Source: Phlebotomus papatasi
Taxonomy: Eukaryota > Arthropoda > Insecta > Diptera > Psychodidae
NCBI RefSeq assembly: GCF_024763615.1
Contig: NC_077224.1
Coordinates: 49,672,712-49,736,711 of the forward strand
DNA length: 64,000 bases
Direction of reading: 5' to 3'
Within the stretch, counting starts at the first letter, position 1. Each line of letters begins with the position of its first letter. Positions 29,914-42,755 of the stretch are shown here, piece by piece. A program made the position numbers and the translations under genes. The notes below the pieces were generated by a model, which saw only the letters and a list, made by a program, of their open reading frames with translations, was not told where the DNA came from and made no database searches.

Positions 29914-30905
29914 TTCCTCATATACAGGGCAAAAAAAACTGGCATAGAATACTCTAAGGCGTAGATAGGTGCTCGAAGTTTTTTTGCTGATGACCTTGTT
30001 TCGAGCAAATGTGTGAGACGGGTCTGATGGTCTGATTCTAGGCCCTAAGGATTACTCACAATGCACAATGACATTCATATAAATGGTTTAGCCTAGGAGC
30101 TACTTGAATCTATTGAAGATTACTCTATTCATGTTCACAACGAAGTCATGGTTCATTTTGCCTAGTGCAAGATTGGAAAATATGCATGAAGTCCGTGAAA
30201 GTTCATTCCATATTTCTACCCGTTGTTCACACGGAATAGCAATTTTTGGCAAAAAGTAGGGCGAGTGATCCATTTATTGCCATACCTCATTTAATGCCAC
30301 CCGTAATAAATAAATATTTTTCATTAATTATTTAAATATTTTAGAACCTAATTATTAAATAACTAATTTTTTTTTGCGAAGCTAAAGTGCCAAAATATTT
30401 AAAAGATATATCCATTTATTACGGGTAGCATCAAATGGGATATAAGATTTAATCGACGACTCAGAATATAAGTCGAACAACTCGATTTTTTACAAAAATC
30501 GTTTTATTCGCTTTTTGGATATTTCTTTATATTACCCTCTACCTTTCCTGTGAATATTAATACTTGAAAGATAATTATTTTCAATGTTGTAGAAATTTTA
30601 AATCTCAAAAATCTTATACTCTGCATGTAAAATCTCAGCTTCAAATCGCTCTCCTGTAAAATTTGCCTATTGCGAGTTATTCGTTTCTTATTCTGAGTGG
30701 TCGAAATGGGTTATATCTCGCAGAAAGAAATCTGAATATTCATTTACCTCAATATCAAGTGTTTGTAATAAAGCATTCATATCAATTTAAGTGTTATCAA
30801 TAAAATTTAATTTTATTTTGATTTCACATATCTCATCTGAAGTACTAAGGAAATAATTATGAAAGCAATCTTGTGACATGAAAAGCCATACTTTGTTGTA
30901 TGTTA
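29914..30905. other. Intergenic between SINE and gene B, no gene seen
   Basis: AT-rich single-copy-looking sequence. I find no coding frame. A weak inverted pair exists around 30270-30440 (atttattgccatacctcatttaatg against catcaaatgggat). Confidence 0.4.
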
Positions 30906-30911
30906 TTTATT
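30906..30911 (-). terminator. Poly(A) signal of Ly-6 gene B
   Basis: AATAAA on the minus strand, about 25 nt beyond the stop codon. Confidence 0.6.
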
Positions 30912-30936
30912 AAGTTTGTTATGACTCTCTATACAT

Positions 30937-33900
30937 TTAATGGAAAAACTTTCCCATAACCGCAACAAGAAGCATAGCTCCAACAGATAGAGCTTGAATG
31001 GCTGAAGCTCCTGCAGGCCAATCATTGCATCCATCCATTTCACAGTATCTGCAAGTCTCATCTTCATCATCCTTACATTGACTTAGAAGGCCAGAATTGA
31101 GGTCCTTAGCACATCCTCGTCTTACCACACCATCTTCATCTACTGATACATAGCAACCTCGCGATTCGTATGTCTGATCATCTCCGGAGCATTCAAGGGC
31201 ATTGTATTCCTCAGGTTCAGATCCGCAGTTATCCTGTCCAGTTGCAGTAGTAGAGCAAAGAAGACACTGCTGACGCTTGTAGGTGGCAGTGTTGCATGCG
31301 TTTCCTGTGCATCTGGTACAAGCACTGCTGGATTCTGGACAGTCATTTGGACTGTCAAGAGTACAACCACGAATAGCGCTTGAGCCAGACTGCACCCTGA
31401 AGCAGGTTTCTTCGGAACCTAGCCAAACATCATTGACGCATGCTTGAGCAGCAGCACTGGAGAAGCCCCAGAGGCAAGCAACATCATTGGCAGCGCATTT
31501 GATGCAAGATAGAGTAGGAGATCTGACAGCAGGCTGGTTGTTGCAACCGTTGGAATCCGTGCATTTGATACACTGATCTCCAGCAGCATTGCACTGGGTG
31601 TTGCCTTCACTTGTATCACTGCGGCAACCACGGTATGTTGTTCCATCTACAACAACAGCGTAACACTCATCTTGTGCTTCGTAAGTCGAACAGACATTAA
31701 GCGTATCGGTTGAAGTTACGCTGTTACAGTCTGATCCTGAACATCTATGGCATCGTCTACGTGCACTAGGGAAAATTGCTCCATTGCAGTATCCTCCAGC
31801 GCAGACCTGGCAGGTGTAGGTGTTACACATTGGGAACTGATCAGCGTAGGATGAGTAGCAGCCCCGAAGTGTTTCACCATTAGGTCCTGTAAGAACGATT
31901 CAAAAATAAGTGCTAAGGTCCTTAAGGTTTTATAGTAAATTATGCTAACGTATTAAGGAAATACGGTAGATGCGGATGACTTTGCCTTTCGAGTGAGACT
32001 TTTCTTCGCTAGATGCTTACGTTTTTCTTTATGTCGAGGACTTAAAGATGGTCTTCACTGATCCGATCTACCATGTCCAATTGGTGAAGGCCATACTTGA
32101 GTACAACAATTAACAAATAGCTTACGAACACCGGAGGAAAAGTCATCAACATCTACGATATTGTTTTCTGTTCCCAATTTTAGTCATCTTCATTCAGATT
32201 TTAGGACTAATGCCTAATTTTAACGGTAATCTAACGAATAAAGCTGTCTACACATATGAGCATTTTTTAAAAAAATTCTTTAAAAAAATTTTTAAAAAAT
32301 AAGAATGGGTCGGTTTTTTTTACAAAATTGCTTACATACTAGGCAAATTTCTGTAAAAAATTCATTTTTTTACAAAAATTTTCACTAGTGTAGAGCCGAT
32401 TCTTTTTAAAAACCTTTTTAGGGTTATTTTTTAAAGAATTTTTTTAAAAAATGCTCATAGTGTGTAGACAGCCTAAGATTAATATTTAAAAAAAGATAAT
32501 ACAATTATTAAACAGGATGTTTCTAGAATCAAAGAAATTTTGTAAAAATTAATCTACGCTTTACAATTGCGTAGACGTAGACCGTAAACATGACAAAGCA
32601 TAACGCTCTCTATTTTAGATATCAAAAATAGTTATTAGTCATACCAATTGCTGTCATACAGGAATCCATATAGTCTGAGCAAGTCTGCTGATTGGCTGTA
32701 TCTTGTAGATTGGTGCATGCCTCACCACTATTTGCTGAATTGCAGCTGTAGCACCTTTGGAAGTCCACTACAACAACAGTTAATATTATGAGTTATCAAA
32801 AAAAAAATTGATATCACTCAATTGATTTCCTGTATCTTAAAATATCCCCTACTTGAGAAGAAAATATTGTGAAATATTGCCCAAATATCAATAAAATGCG
32901 CGTGAGGCCGGTGATCTGACATCAAGTCGATTGATCGCTATTCAACTCATTTATTTTATTGATTAAAACTCAGCAGTTCTGGCTTCGCTTTTAATGATAG
33001 CCATTGACGGCATTTTGGTTGTTTTTACTTGATAAAGTATTTTATCTAATCTATTGGCGAAAATATTCTATGTAATACTTGAGAGGGAAACTTAATGAAA
33101 ATACATGGGAAATGCTTTTGCGACAAAATAGTACTGCATGACAATGCTTAAATTATTGACGTGGGATTGGTTTACCTTTCTCATTGCAATTGGCTCCATC
33201 GCAAAGTTTGCACTGTGATCCTCGTTCGCAGAGACTAATTTCACCACCCTGGAGATCACCAGCACAGCCACGTACCACAATCCCATCTAAGACAGAGAAT
33301 AAATTAGGCATTGTTTGTTAACATAGTTTGCTCAGGAAGCTTACCAACTTGGGAACGGAAGCAACCAAGAAGAGTTCCAATGGGGCATTCCTTGACATCG
33401 ATATTTCCTGTCATAGTTTCGCAACCGGGATTGAGTTCAGAGTCGCAACTGTAGCATGTTGGAGTAAAGACATATTCGGCTGTATTGCAGTTGCCACCTG
33501 AGCAGATTTTGCATCTTCCTCCTGGATTGCTGGCACAGTCATTGCTTACAGCTTGAGGAGTGTTAGGATCATAGAGACAACCTCGTTCGACATTGCCATT
33601 GTCGTGAATGTAAGAGTAGCATTGTTCAGTTCTTCCTAGGAGAACATCCCCAAAGCAAGCTTGTCCTGAAGTTGATTCTTGCGCATTGGCACATGTTGGT
33701 CCGTTGCACTTGATGCAAGACAGAGTGGCTGGAGCCTTAATCGCTTGGGTGTTGCATCCTTCACCTTCACACTTAACGCACATGTCTTCACCGGATTCAT
33801 GTCGAGTGCATTCAGCCTTTGCTGCAGCAGAACTGGGATCGGAGTAGCAACCACGGTGAGTTACTTCTTGATCAGTGACCACAGTGAAGCACCGGTCATT

Positions 33901-35694
33901 GGCGTTGTAGAGCTCACAGACTTCAAGATTTGTATTGTCTGTAATGGATGTGCATCCATCTCCTGAACATTTGTGACACTTGAGACGATCGGCTGGTACA
34001 AGGTCATTGTTGCAGTTGGGTCCATCGCATTGCTTGCATGGATTGCCAGATGTGCAGGAAATTCCGGTTCCAGAGCATGCTCTTTGGGTGTAGCCGTTGA
34101 CTGATTTTTTTTTGAAAAAATGAACAGTTAAGAGGATTTGCTTCACAGATTTTTTGAATTTTGAAGAACTCACAAACTCTGGTGATACAAATGGCTGAAG
34201 TAGATGAGCACTCTTGACTGTACTGCAGAAGAGCTTGAGGATCAACTAGGGTGGCGCAATTGGGATCATTGCTTGAGTCACATGTTATACAAGTCTTTGG
34301 TGCTGAAAGAATGATCAAGGGGCAGTCGTAAATTATCAGGAGAAAAACAATTGATAAGATAGCATGAAGGACAGTGAAGACACAGATAACTTACGTCTTC
34401 CGTTGCAGTTGTCGGTGTAGCAAAGACTGCAGAGTCCTGAGGATGTTTGGCTGCAGTAATCTACTTCATCGGGATGAAGCTGAGAAATACATCCTCGCAT
34501 TGTTACACCGTCTGTGATAAGATTAAAAATATTTTACGTAAGAGTGCACTTGACATTGCAAAACAGCCCACCCAGATCATCTAATCTTGACTTCTTGAGG
34601 AGATATATTTAGTAAATACTCAAGAGGTATTGAAGTGTTACAGTGAAAAATTTACAATTGAGATAAGATCTCACCAGTGTCAGCTCTGAAGCATCCCACT
34701 TGATCTAGGGTGCCTGGAGGACACTCCTCTGGTTCGTACCATCCATCCATGGTTTCGCAGTTTGGATCAGTATGACCATCGCAGGAATAGCAAGTATGAC
34801 GAGCGTAATTTTCATAATTGCACAACGCATCTGAGCATAGAATGCAATTAGATGCTCCTGATTCGCAGAGATTGCGATAGTTTTCATCTGTGAAAGAATC
34901 ATACAGACATCCACGAACTACTTGGTTATTATTGGTGACAAAGCTGTAGCAGTATTCTGGACGACCCAGAAGAATATCATATAAGCAGGGTAGACCAAAG
35001 TCCTCAGGTTGTGCGTACCGACAGGAAGCATCTCCACTACACCTCATGCATTCTAATGTAGATTGGCTTTGAGCAGGAGCAGAGTTGCAAGCTGCTCCTG
35101 CGCAGGTGACACATAAATCACCTAAACTGGTGCATTCCTGTTTTCCCACATCGGTATCTGGGTCTGAGAGACAACCTCGGTATGTGACCAAAGAGTCATC
35201 TACCACAGCGGTATAACAGGCATCAGTTTCGACATAACGCTGGCAAACCTCCAGATTATCATTATTGGTGATCTCAGCACATTGAGTTCCTGAACATTTC
35301 TGACACTGAGCCCTGTTATTTGGGAAGATGGCTCCGTTGCAGTTTGTAGCACCGCAAGATTCACACAAGGGTCCAGTACAGGTTCCACCAAAATCATCCT
35401 GCAAGCATCCTCTTACCGTTCTCTCTTCAACGATGGCCGTAACACAGGAATCCGTTTCGGTAGTGCAGGTTTTAGTGGGAAGGGGTACACTGCTTAGGGT
35501 TGCGCATGTTGCATCCGTTGCAGAATCACAACTATAGCAGATTCTCTGGCCTAAAATGATATAGGTCCTTCTGTACTGTGCATTTCTAAATGATTTTCAA
35601 ATTTGAATTCCCAAAAGGAATCCATCAACACACCTTGAACTAGACTTATTCCACAAATCACTAAGACTAAAATATTAATAGTGTTCCACGCCAT
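30937..35694 (-). CDS. Ly-6/DUF753-like secreted repeat protein, gene B (12 repeats, GPI-type tail)
   Basis: Eight exons: 35634-35694, 34675-35550, 34395-34511, 34174-34302, 33345-34100, 33176-33286, 32645-32767 and 30937-31886; 3123 nt, 1040 residues. All seven introns are phase 1 with GT-AG borders. Start: MAWNTINILVLV, a signal peptide ending about residue 21. Twelve Ly-6-like repeats follow, for example CYSCDSATDATCATL, CQKCSGTQCAEITN, CMRCSGDASCRYA and CYSCDGHTDPNCETM, after which the same four types recur twice. Most carry RGC in the middle and end in CN. The tail ASAIQALSVGAMLLVAVMG follows the last CN and suggests a GPI anchor. The middle module (exon 4 to exon 6) looks like the addition that separates this 12-repeat gene from its 8-repeat neighbours. 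No catalytic motif is visible; a binding or structural surface role is inferred. Confidence 0.85.
32243..32472. repeat. MITE in the last intron of gene B
   Basis: The ends gctgtctacacatatgagca and (inverted) tgctcatagtgtgtagacag are followed by T/A-rich subterminal runs, with gaatgggtcgg and agagccgattct inside. It lies entirely within intron 31887-32644. Confidence 0.75.
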
Positions 35695-35802
35695 GGCTTC
35701 AGATTTCTTCTGCCACTTCGTTGGAAGGTCCAAAAGAAACTGAACTAAAAATCGCTTTCAAATCAACTTTAACTTCTTTCAAAGTCTCATTGAGAGAGCA
35801 AA

Positions 35803-35834
35803 TACAGAAGAGTCTTAGATAAGCACCTTATATT
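35803..35834 (-). promoter_or_regulatory. Possible core promoter and GATA site of gene B
   Basis: On the minus strand GAATATAAGG (TATA-like) is followed by CTTATCTAAGACTC, which contains a GATA-factor site. The start codon is about 110 nt further on. A very similar TTATCTAAGAGACTC occurs upstream of gene D near 53750. Confidence 0.4.
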
Positions 35835-35839
35835 CAAGT

Positions 35840-37521
35840 GGCTTCATTATCTAATTTTATTGCCAATACACCATTATTTATTGACTAATTCGACAGAATT
35901 CTAAAGCTTATCACATACAATGACAATTGTCCGAAACTTTTTTCTTTCCTTTTTGTACAAAAATCAACAAAAATCAGCAAAATATCTTTATGATTTTAGT
36001 CTACTTTATCGGACAGTTTGATATTGAATAATAACTTGTGCAAATAAACGTATAATCTAGAAAGGAAGATGACACATTTTTTTTAAAAGATTTATTATGG
36101 ATTATTTAGTCAAAAAATCCTGGAGCCAGTTAAGTAATTTCTGCAAATATAATATCAATAAAATTTACGACTGGAGCTATATTCAACAATATCAGAACTT
36201 ATGATCAAATAAAAGTTTTCATAACTGTACTGTACGTTCGGTAAGAAGTGAAATTTATTTTATTAATAAATTGATTTACAACCTAATCTATAAAAGGGAT
36301 TAAATGTAATATTTTCGTAGACAGCAGGAAAAGTCTTCAAAGATAATTTTTTTTAAGAGAATGATAGCAAAGTGTCCCAGGTCTTAGAATAAAATAAATA
36401 TGGATTATAAACGGTTACCAAATTTAGACTAGTCATGGATTCCAAGACCTTTCCAACGAATGTAAACTTGGACTAATCGGTTGAGAAATAAACCCTCCAG
36501 AATATATTTTAATCTTTGACCTTGAAACCCACTATTAGGAGTGATTCAAGGATATTTACGTTTATGATGATTTAAAACACGGATTATGACCTATGTTTCG
36601 GAGATGTTTGTCTTCTTCTTCAGGTACTGAGATAATTAGGATAAACCGGGTCACAAGAGATTTCTGATACTACCACTCTACAAAGCTCAGAGTACATGAA
36701 CACCATGATAGTCAAATAAAGTTACGTTTATCATTGAAAAATACCGCCTAGAAAGAGTTAGACAAAGAGCATGTTAATTATCATTAAGTCGACATAAGTT
36801 ACATCCGTTTACAAGTCCCCGCAAGAGAACTTTCAGGTCTTAGAGTTGACAAACCCTATCCCTTAGCAGGAATTGCTCCACTACGAGTTAGGAGGCAAAT
36901 CATCTCCAGCAGAGAGATGTCTAAGGTTCTCTCTGAACCAAAGTATCTTCTCCATTGTTACAAAAAACCAAAAGCAAGGCTGAAGTCTCGCAAGAGCTTC
37001 TGCCACTCTGTCAAACCACTTGACAAGTCTCCAGATGAGGCTAGACTCAATCTATAGGAAGGAAGTCTTTTCACTAGGTTTTGTCGAACCAAGGGAGAGC
37101 CTTTCCTGGTGGTGACCAAGACTGGAAAACAATTGTTTGAGAAACTCAAAACTCAATCGTTTTAGAAGCGGCGTAGCGCGTTCGAGAGACAATAGACGGC
37201 GATAGGGATTCTCCAAATGTGACGTCCTATGTAACTGTGGGGTGATCTAAACCATCCCCCTCACTTATGTGTTTTTTTTTGATGTCGGCAAGTCCACTTG
37301 CCATTGATGTGGCCCGTTTTTGGGCTTTATTTTTAGACCTCGACACGATTAACAATAATTAAGTCGACTCATGTGAAGTATCCCCAAGACTTATAGCCGC
37401 TGTCTCTAAACGTTTTGCCACTAACTTTTCTAACGGCCACACGGGCGAACGAACGAACAATGTACCATAGTTTCCCTCTAAACTTTTGATTTTCAAAATT
37501 TTACCGAAATAGAATCATATA
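35840..37521. other. Intergenic between genes B and C, repeat debris, no gene
   Basis: The segment 36430-36560 (ttccaagacctttccaacga, ggagtgattcaaggatattt) recurs at 46860-46930 plus 47500-47565, so it is a dispersed repeat. A less AT-rich patch at 36890-37200 holds a short open frame (MSKVLSEPKYLLHCYKKPK, plus strand from about 36918). I do not recognise it and do not call it a gene. Confidence 0.4.
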
Positions 37522-38841
37522 GGGTAAATGTCCTAATTAAAAAGCCATTTCCATACGCTTTAACTCTGACAGAAGATTCAACACATTAAGTTCATATTTT
37601 TTTTTCTGAAGAGAATTACATAAATTTGCTCCTTGACTCTTCTAGAATGTTACTTTTTAGTGCAGGCCTAAGCTAAAAGAAAAATCGAAGTGAATTTGGT
37701 GGTGCCTGTTGGCATTCTTCGAAATGCCGCGAAAATTCACGTAGAGAAAGTGAAAAGTTTTTAATGTGAAAATTGTTTAATTCCTTGGAGCTAAGTCATT
37801 TTCACAAGAAAATCATTTTAATAATTTAATTGAGTACAGTTATTTGGGTTAATTGTGAATAATTGTCGATATTACAACAAAAACATTGGAATGAAATTTT
37901 GAGCTGAAAGACTCATATTCTTTTGAGCTGTCCCAAAATTCAGGATAGGTTTGAGAAAAATCCTTTTGTACAATACTATTTTGGTTAATAAGGAATGCAA
38001 AAGTACATATTACAAGAAGGGACACGACCTGCTAATCTGTAATTTCCATTAAAATTATCAACACAAAATTTCCTATATTACACGACTTTTAACGAGCACA
38101 GGTTTGTTTTAGTGAGAATTCTTTAGATAAAATTTGAAAATTTCTTAAATGAAAGAAAAATACGCGAGTATAAAATGCTTCTATTGGAAACAAATTAATC
38201 CAAATGGAGACAAGGGAAAGTTTCTAATTGGAGACAAACAGTGTAAGTGAAACCGCGAGGAAAGGCTTCCAAAACCTTGTTTAGTTGCTCTTGAGTGCAG
38301 GATTTGTTCTTATTCCTGGTCTTTTCTCCCTTCCCATCTAAAACAATAAGAAAATCTTTCCAAGAAAATCATATTTCCGGGGTTTCCTATTGAAGCATTT
38401 GCAGACAGTTCAGAAAAATCCTTTTCGTTCACGAAATAGGTAATTATTTCATTTGAAAACTTCACGTACCGTTAACAATAAAGATTAGCACTTAATTTAA
38501 CCAAAATTATCCAGAAATATGACATAAATGTTTAACAAAACGAATAAATAACAGTCACCTTATTGTGTTTTTCATTGGAAAACGTGGTCGATCGATGAAA
38601 AATTCGATGGTGAAAAGGTACACTTTTAATTTTTCTGAGAAATAACCAAATTAAAATTTGTGAATATGAATGGATTTTCGATTTATTTGGAGTAAAATTA
38701 ACTAAATAATCAAACTGTGTTATAGAAAATATATGAATATAGTAATTTAGTACTGTATTTATCGTGAAAACAGTGACGTCTCCATTTGGAATAGCGAAAA
38801 AATTCCATTTGGAGCAGGTTTTGAATTAGCTTAATTTACCC
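37522..38841 (-). mobile_element. Internally deleted pogo-like element
   Basis: It is TA-flanked, with ends gggtaaatgtcctaattaaa and (inverted) tttgaattagcttaatttaccc. The stretch 38450-38625 (acgtaccgttaacaataaag, cgtggtcgatcgatgaaaaa) matches 44010-44165 of the larger copy. A remnant of the transposase N-terminus near 38262-38340 matches 43805-43885. Most of the transposase is missing. Confidence 0.7.
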
Positions 38842-39180
38842 TAGGAGTTGAGAAGTTGAAATTTGAAATATTTCTCAATGAATTATATAAATAGCTCTCT
38901 CTAGCTATCGAGTAATAAAAAAAGATAGCTCAATTGCCTAATCTTTAAAGCAGTTATAAAATTTAAAGAGACATATCCCCAAGAGCTACCATCTTTTCAA
39001 AGTTAGCACCATTCAAATGAGTCATTCTGCAATGGAATTAAAAAATGGCCTTCCTTCTGCAAAAAAAAGAAAAATACTTTTGAGATATTGATTAGGTTGT
39101 ACAGCGGCTTATCTTAAGCTATCAAATTGATTGATGATCTTATGAAAAAGATGAAAAACACATTAATTATGTGCTATAGT

Positions 39181-39186
39181 CTTTAA
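39181..39186 (-). terminator. Possible poly(A) signal (ATTAAA) of gene C
   Basis: ATTAAA on the minus strand, about 36 nt beyond the stop codon at 39223. This is the common variant signal. Confidence 0.4.
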
Positions 39187-39222
39187 TAGCTTCAAAAGTA
39201 CATTTCAAGGGTTTGGTAAAAT

Positions 39223-42187
39223 TTAAAATAGCTGGGAAGCTACAAGGAAAATTAGGGCAATGATGAAAGTTAGGGGATGATTGAGAGCTGCTTTTGCAGG
39301 AGCAGGTTGGACATTGCAACCGTGATCGAGGCACTTTACGCAGAAGTCACTTTCTTCTTCGTCGAAGGAACAGTAGTTGTGATAGTCATCATAGCTAAGA
39401 TCTCTAATGCATCCACGAATGACGATATTGTTTGGTTTTCTCATTGTGTAGCATCCCCTACTTGCGAAAGTTTGAAAGTCTCCAGAACAGGCTCTAGGTT
39501 CAAGATCTTCTGCTGATTCGGCACAGGATGCTTGACCTGGTGCATTGCTTCGGCAGTGAATGCATTGTTGTCTGGTAACTGCGACATTGTTGCAGTTATT
39601 GGCATAACAGTGAGTACAGGTGTGATCTTGTGGACAACCGAGGACAGGATCAAGAGTGCATCCTCGGACAACTTGGTCATTTGGACTGACTCCTACATAG
39701 CAGGATTCTCTTTGACCCATCCAAACAGTTTCTTGGCATAGAGGTCCTGTTGGATTGGGAAAACCCCATGCGCAAGCAGGATCACCTTGACATGATACAC
39801 AGTTGATGTTTGATGGTCTGGAAGCCGGTCTGAAATTGCAACCTTGTCCTTCGACACATCTTTCGCATAGTTCACCAGATGCTTCGCAGAAGGCTGAATT
39901 GGCATCAGTATCACTAATGCAGCCTCTAACTGCCTGTTGATTCCTCAGGACGGAATAACACTGATCATCCTGAAAGAATATCCTGCAGGGTAGTAAATAT
40001 TCTGGCGTCTCTGTACTATTTCGGTCACATCCTGGTCCATCAGCGCATTGGTGACATACAGCCCGGAAACCGGGGTAAATAGCACTATTGCAGAGATTAG
40101 TGTTGCAAGTCTGTCGGAACGGGTGAAGATGTGTATGAATGGCATCTACTTCGTGAGTGCATCCACGAATGGTCAACCTTGTACCATCCTGGATTATTTG
40201 GGCACAGGTATCCATATACTCATGGCATACAGCAGTAGGTCTTGTATTGTTCTGTACTCTCAAACAGTCCGTTTCCACGCCAGAATTGCATGAATAGCAT
40301 TCTTGGAAGTTGACTGCAGGGAGGCAAAAGAATTATCTCGGATAAAGTATGATTATTAAAAATTAAATACCGTACCTTTAGAGTTGCAATTGTCAAAGTC
40401 GCAAATTTTGCAAATTCCTCCCATTTGACAATCATTCAAACGAGGAGTCCCTATCAGGTCAGATACACAGCCCCTGATAACATTATGCTCCAAATCTATA
40501 GAGAGAGAGAAAAAAAAACAGAAATGTAATACCAAGATAATGACTGTATTAAATCACCCACTTGATTCGTATCGATAGCACCCGTGAGCGTCGTACGTTC
40601 CTGGTGGGCATTGCTGAGGTTGATGGTGATTGAGTAAGTCTCTACAGTCGGGATCTTGTGATTCATCACAAACGATGCACTGAATGGGTTCAATAGCAGG
40701 TTGGATGTTGCAGCCTGGAGTAGAACAAACCATACAATTTTCATTGTCTTCAGCGCAGTCTTGTATGTATTCCGAGGGAGTGGCAGGATCCAACAGACAA
40801 CCCCTCTCAACTCTGCCCTGACCCAATCTGTAGGTATAGCATTGATCCGTGCGACCTAGAGGAACTTCATGTGTACAGGGTTGGGCACTCTCTCCTGGAG
40901 GACTACTGCAGTAGTCATCATCGGAGTCGCACTGAACACAAGATAGAGTACTCTGAGTGGACTGAGGAGCAGTGTTGCAACCACTTCCATCGCATTCAAT
41001 ACAGTAACCACCAACAGCTGAGCAGCCCTGCTTGGCTGGGCTATAGACCGGATCAGAAGTACATCCACGATAGGTTGTAAGGCTACCGCCTGAGAAAAGA
41101 AATCCCATTTAGAGTCCTTTGTATCAGAACCCTTACTTAAGAAATTGTCGGTTGCCTCAGCAACTGTGCTAATTGCATCTGCTTTGTGTCTGCATTCATT
41201 GCAAACGCCGCGCAGCGATGCGTTGCTTACAACGAATGCTGACACAAAGCAAATGCAGTTAGCACAGTTGCTGAGGCAACCGACGAAATATCAACCTTCA
41301 GTCTGTTCAACTGCCACGAAGCATCCGTCGTTCTCCTGATAAATTTCACAAGGTCGTAGATTTGTTTCATTAGGAGTCTCACATCCGGAGCCTACGCATT
41401 GATAACAGATTTGGCGGTCTAATGGAAAAATACGATCATTACAATTGCCCCCGATGCACATAGAGCACAATGGCACAGCATTAACACAGTAATTTGTAAC
41501 TTCAGAAGCACATCCTCTCATGGTATACCTATTCGACTCTAAAATTTAAAAAAATATAGAAAAAATATTAAATAAGAATTCAAATTAATGATTATGCAAA
41601 GATTTTCTGCCAATTAGAATAGGGTATCTCCAAGCGCCTGGCAAGTTGGCCTTTTTAAATGGAGCTATTTGAAGCCAATTCCTAAATTGATCTCGAACTC
41701 AGCTCACAGTTCTCCAAGGAAAAAATTTATTTAAACAAAAATTTAGTATGTTTATCCCTCCATACGGAAAGGTATCTTATAATAAGGAAAAACTTCTCAC
41801 TTTTTAAATATTTAGCATAACGATCACGAGTGCAGAAAAATTCCCATACGCATTTGTATGTGAAAATAAGAAATTGGTTTCAACTTTGAAGGCCACTCGC
41901 CGGGGACTAGGATATCTCCAATATTGGCCATTGCATATACCGATTAATGTTGCACATTCATTGTCATTTGGGCAATTAGCAGAGAGGTAAGAAATATCCA
42001 CTGTTGTTGCACATTCTGGATTAACTCTTGAACTGCAAATAATACACTGCGTTTGCCCTAAGAGAGATAAATACAAAGGTCAAATGGCTAAAGTCCAAAT
42101 ACGATTACTGACTCCTGGTTCATTACCATTAACTCCAAAAAAGGGCGCGAAACACAAGAGTAACAGATAAATACTTTTTCCACTCAT
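39223..42187 (-). CDS. Ly-6/DUF753-like secreted repeat protein, gene C (8 repeats, GPI-type tail)
   Basis: Six exons: 42109-42187, 41941-42057, 41296-41538, 40562-41089, 40376-40495 and 39223-40313; 2178 nt, 725 residues, all introns phase 1. Start: MSGKSIYLLLLCF, a signal peptide ending about residue 21 (VNG). Eight Ly-6-like repeats: CIICSSRVNPECATT, CYQCVGSGCET, CVQCDSDDDYC, CIVCDESQDPDC, CYSCNSGVETDC, CHQCADGPGCD, CVSCQGDPACAWGF and CIHCRSNAPGQASC open them, and most close with CN. The tail NHPLTFIIALIFLVASQLF is a GPI-type signal. Exon 4 (528 nt) has the same length and domain content as exon 3 of gene A, marking them as close paralogues. The intron 41090-41295 is mostly a hairpin element. 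Donor GTTGAT of exon 3 and GTGGGT of exon 4 are non-consensus but keep frame and repeat pattern. Function unknown. Confidence 0.84.
41145..41287. repeat. 143-bp hairpin filling most of a gene C intron
   Basis: Arms of about 60 bp: gtcggttgcctcagcaactg is answered by cagttgctgaggcaaccgac, and the match continues through tgctttgtgtctgcattc and gaatgctgacacaaagca. The centre (aacgccgcgc ... gcgtt) is itself partly self-complementary. It lies inside intron 41090-41295 of gene C. Its base composition is clearly more GC-rich than its surroundings. Confidence 0.88.
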
Positions 42188-42290
42188 TGAATACGATATT
42201 ACTTTTATCACAGAAACAACAACAAAAAAACTATTGATTTTCCTGATTTTTCCCTTAAAACCTTCTGGATTCGACGGTGTTTTGAAGAGA

Positions 42291-42320
42291 ACTGAGGGAT
42301 ATTGGAATGCGGTATATACC
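42291..42320 (-). promoter_or_regulatory. Possible TATA and initiator of gene C
   Basis: On the minus strand GGTATATACC (42311-42320) is followed about 25 nt later by the insect initiator core TCAGT (42291-42295). A start there would give a 5' UTR of about 105 nt. A GATAA word lies just upstream (near 42333). Confidence 0.5.
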
Positions 42321-42755
42321 AAAAAGAGTTTATCACATATCTATATCAAATGTTCGAAGATTTAGAATAAATCCTTTCAATGATAAGAGACTATAAAGTG
42401 TAATTAAAGTTTTAACTGACCAAAGTTGAGGTTTGCATCGTGATAAAGATAACATTATCGCATTATTATTTTTCAAGTGAATATTCATCCATTCCTAGAA
42501 AGTATTTATTAAATATCAAAATTAAAATATTCTTATCAACAAATATCATCATTATCATATCTGGTATTAATATAATTGTCCCACGAATAAATTTAATATC
42601 AATTTCGTTGGAAATATTCGAAAAATTCGTGGGAAATTGATAAGAAAAATTCTATGTTTTAGTCGAGGCACCTATTCGGTGGAGACGCCTGGTGTTTTTT
42701 CACAAAAAGATGATTAAGAGAAAACTTCGCGGTGTACACGACATTTAGATCTATA

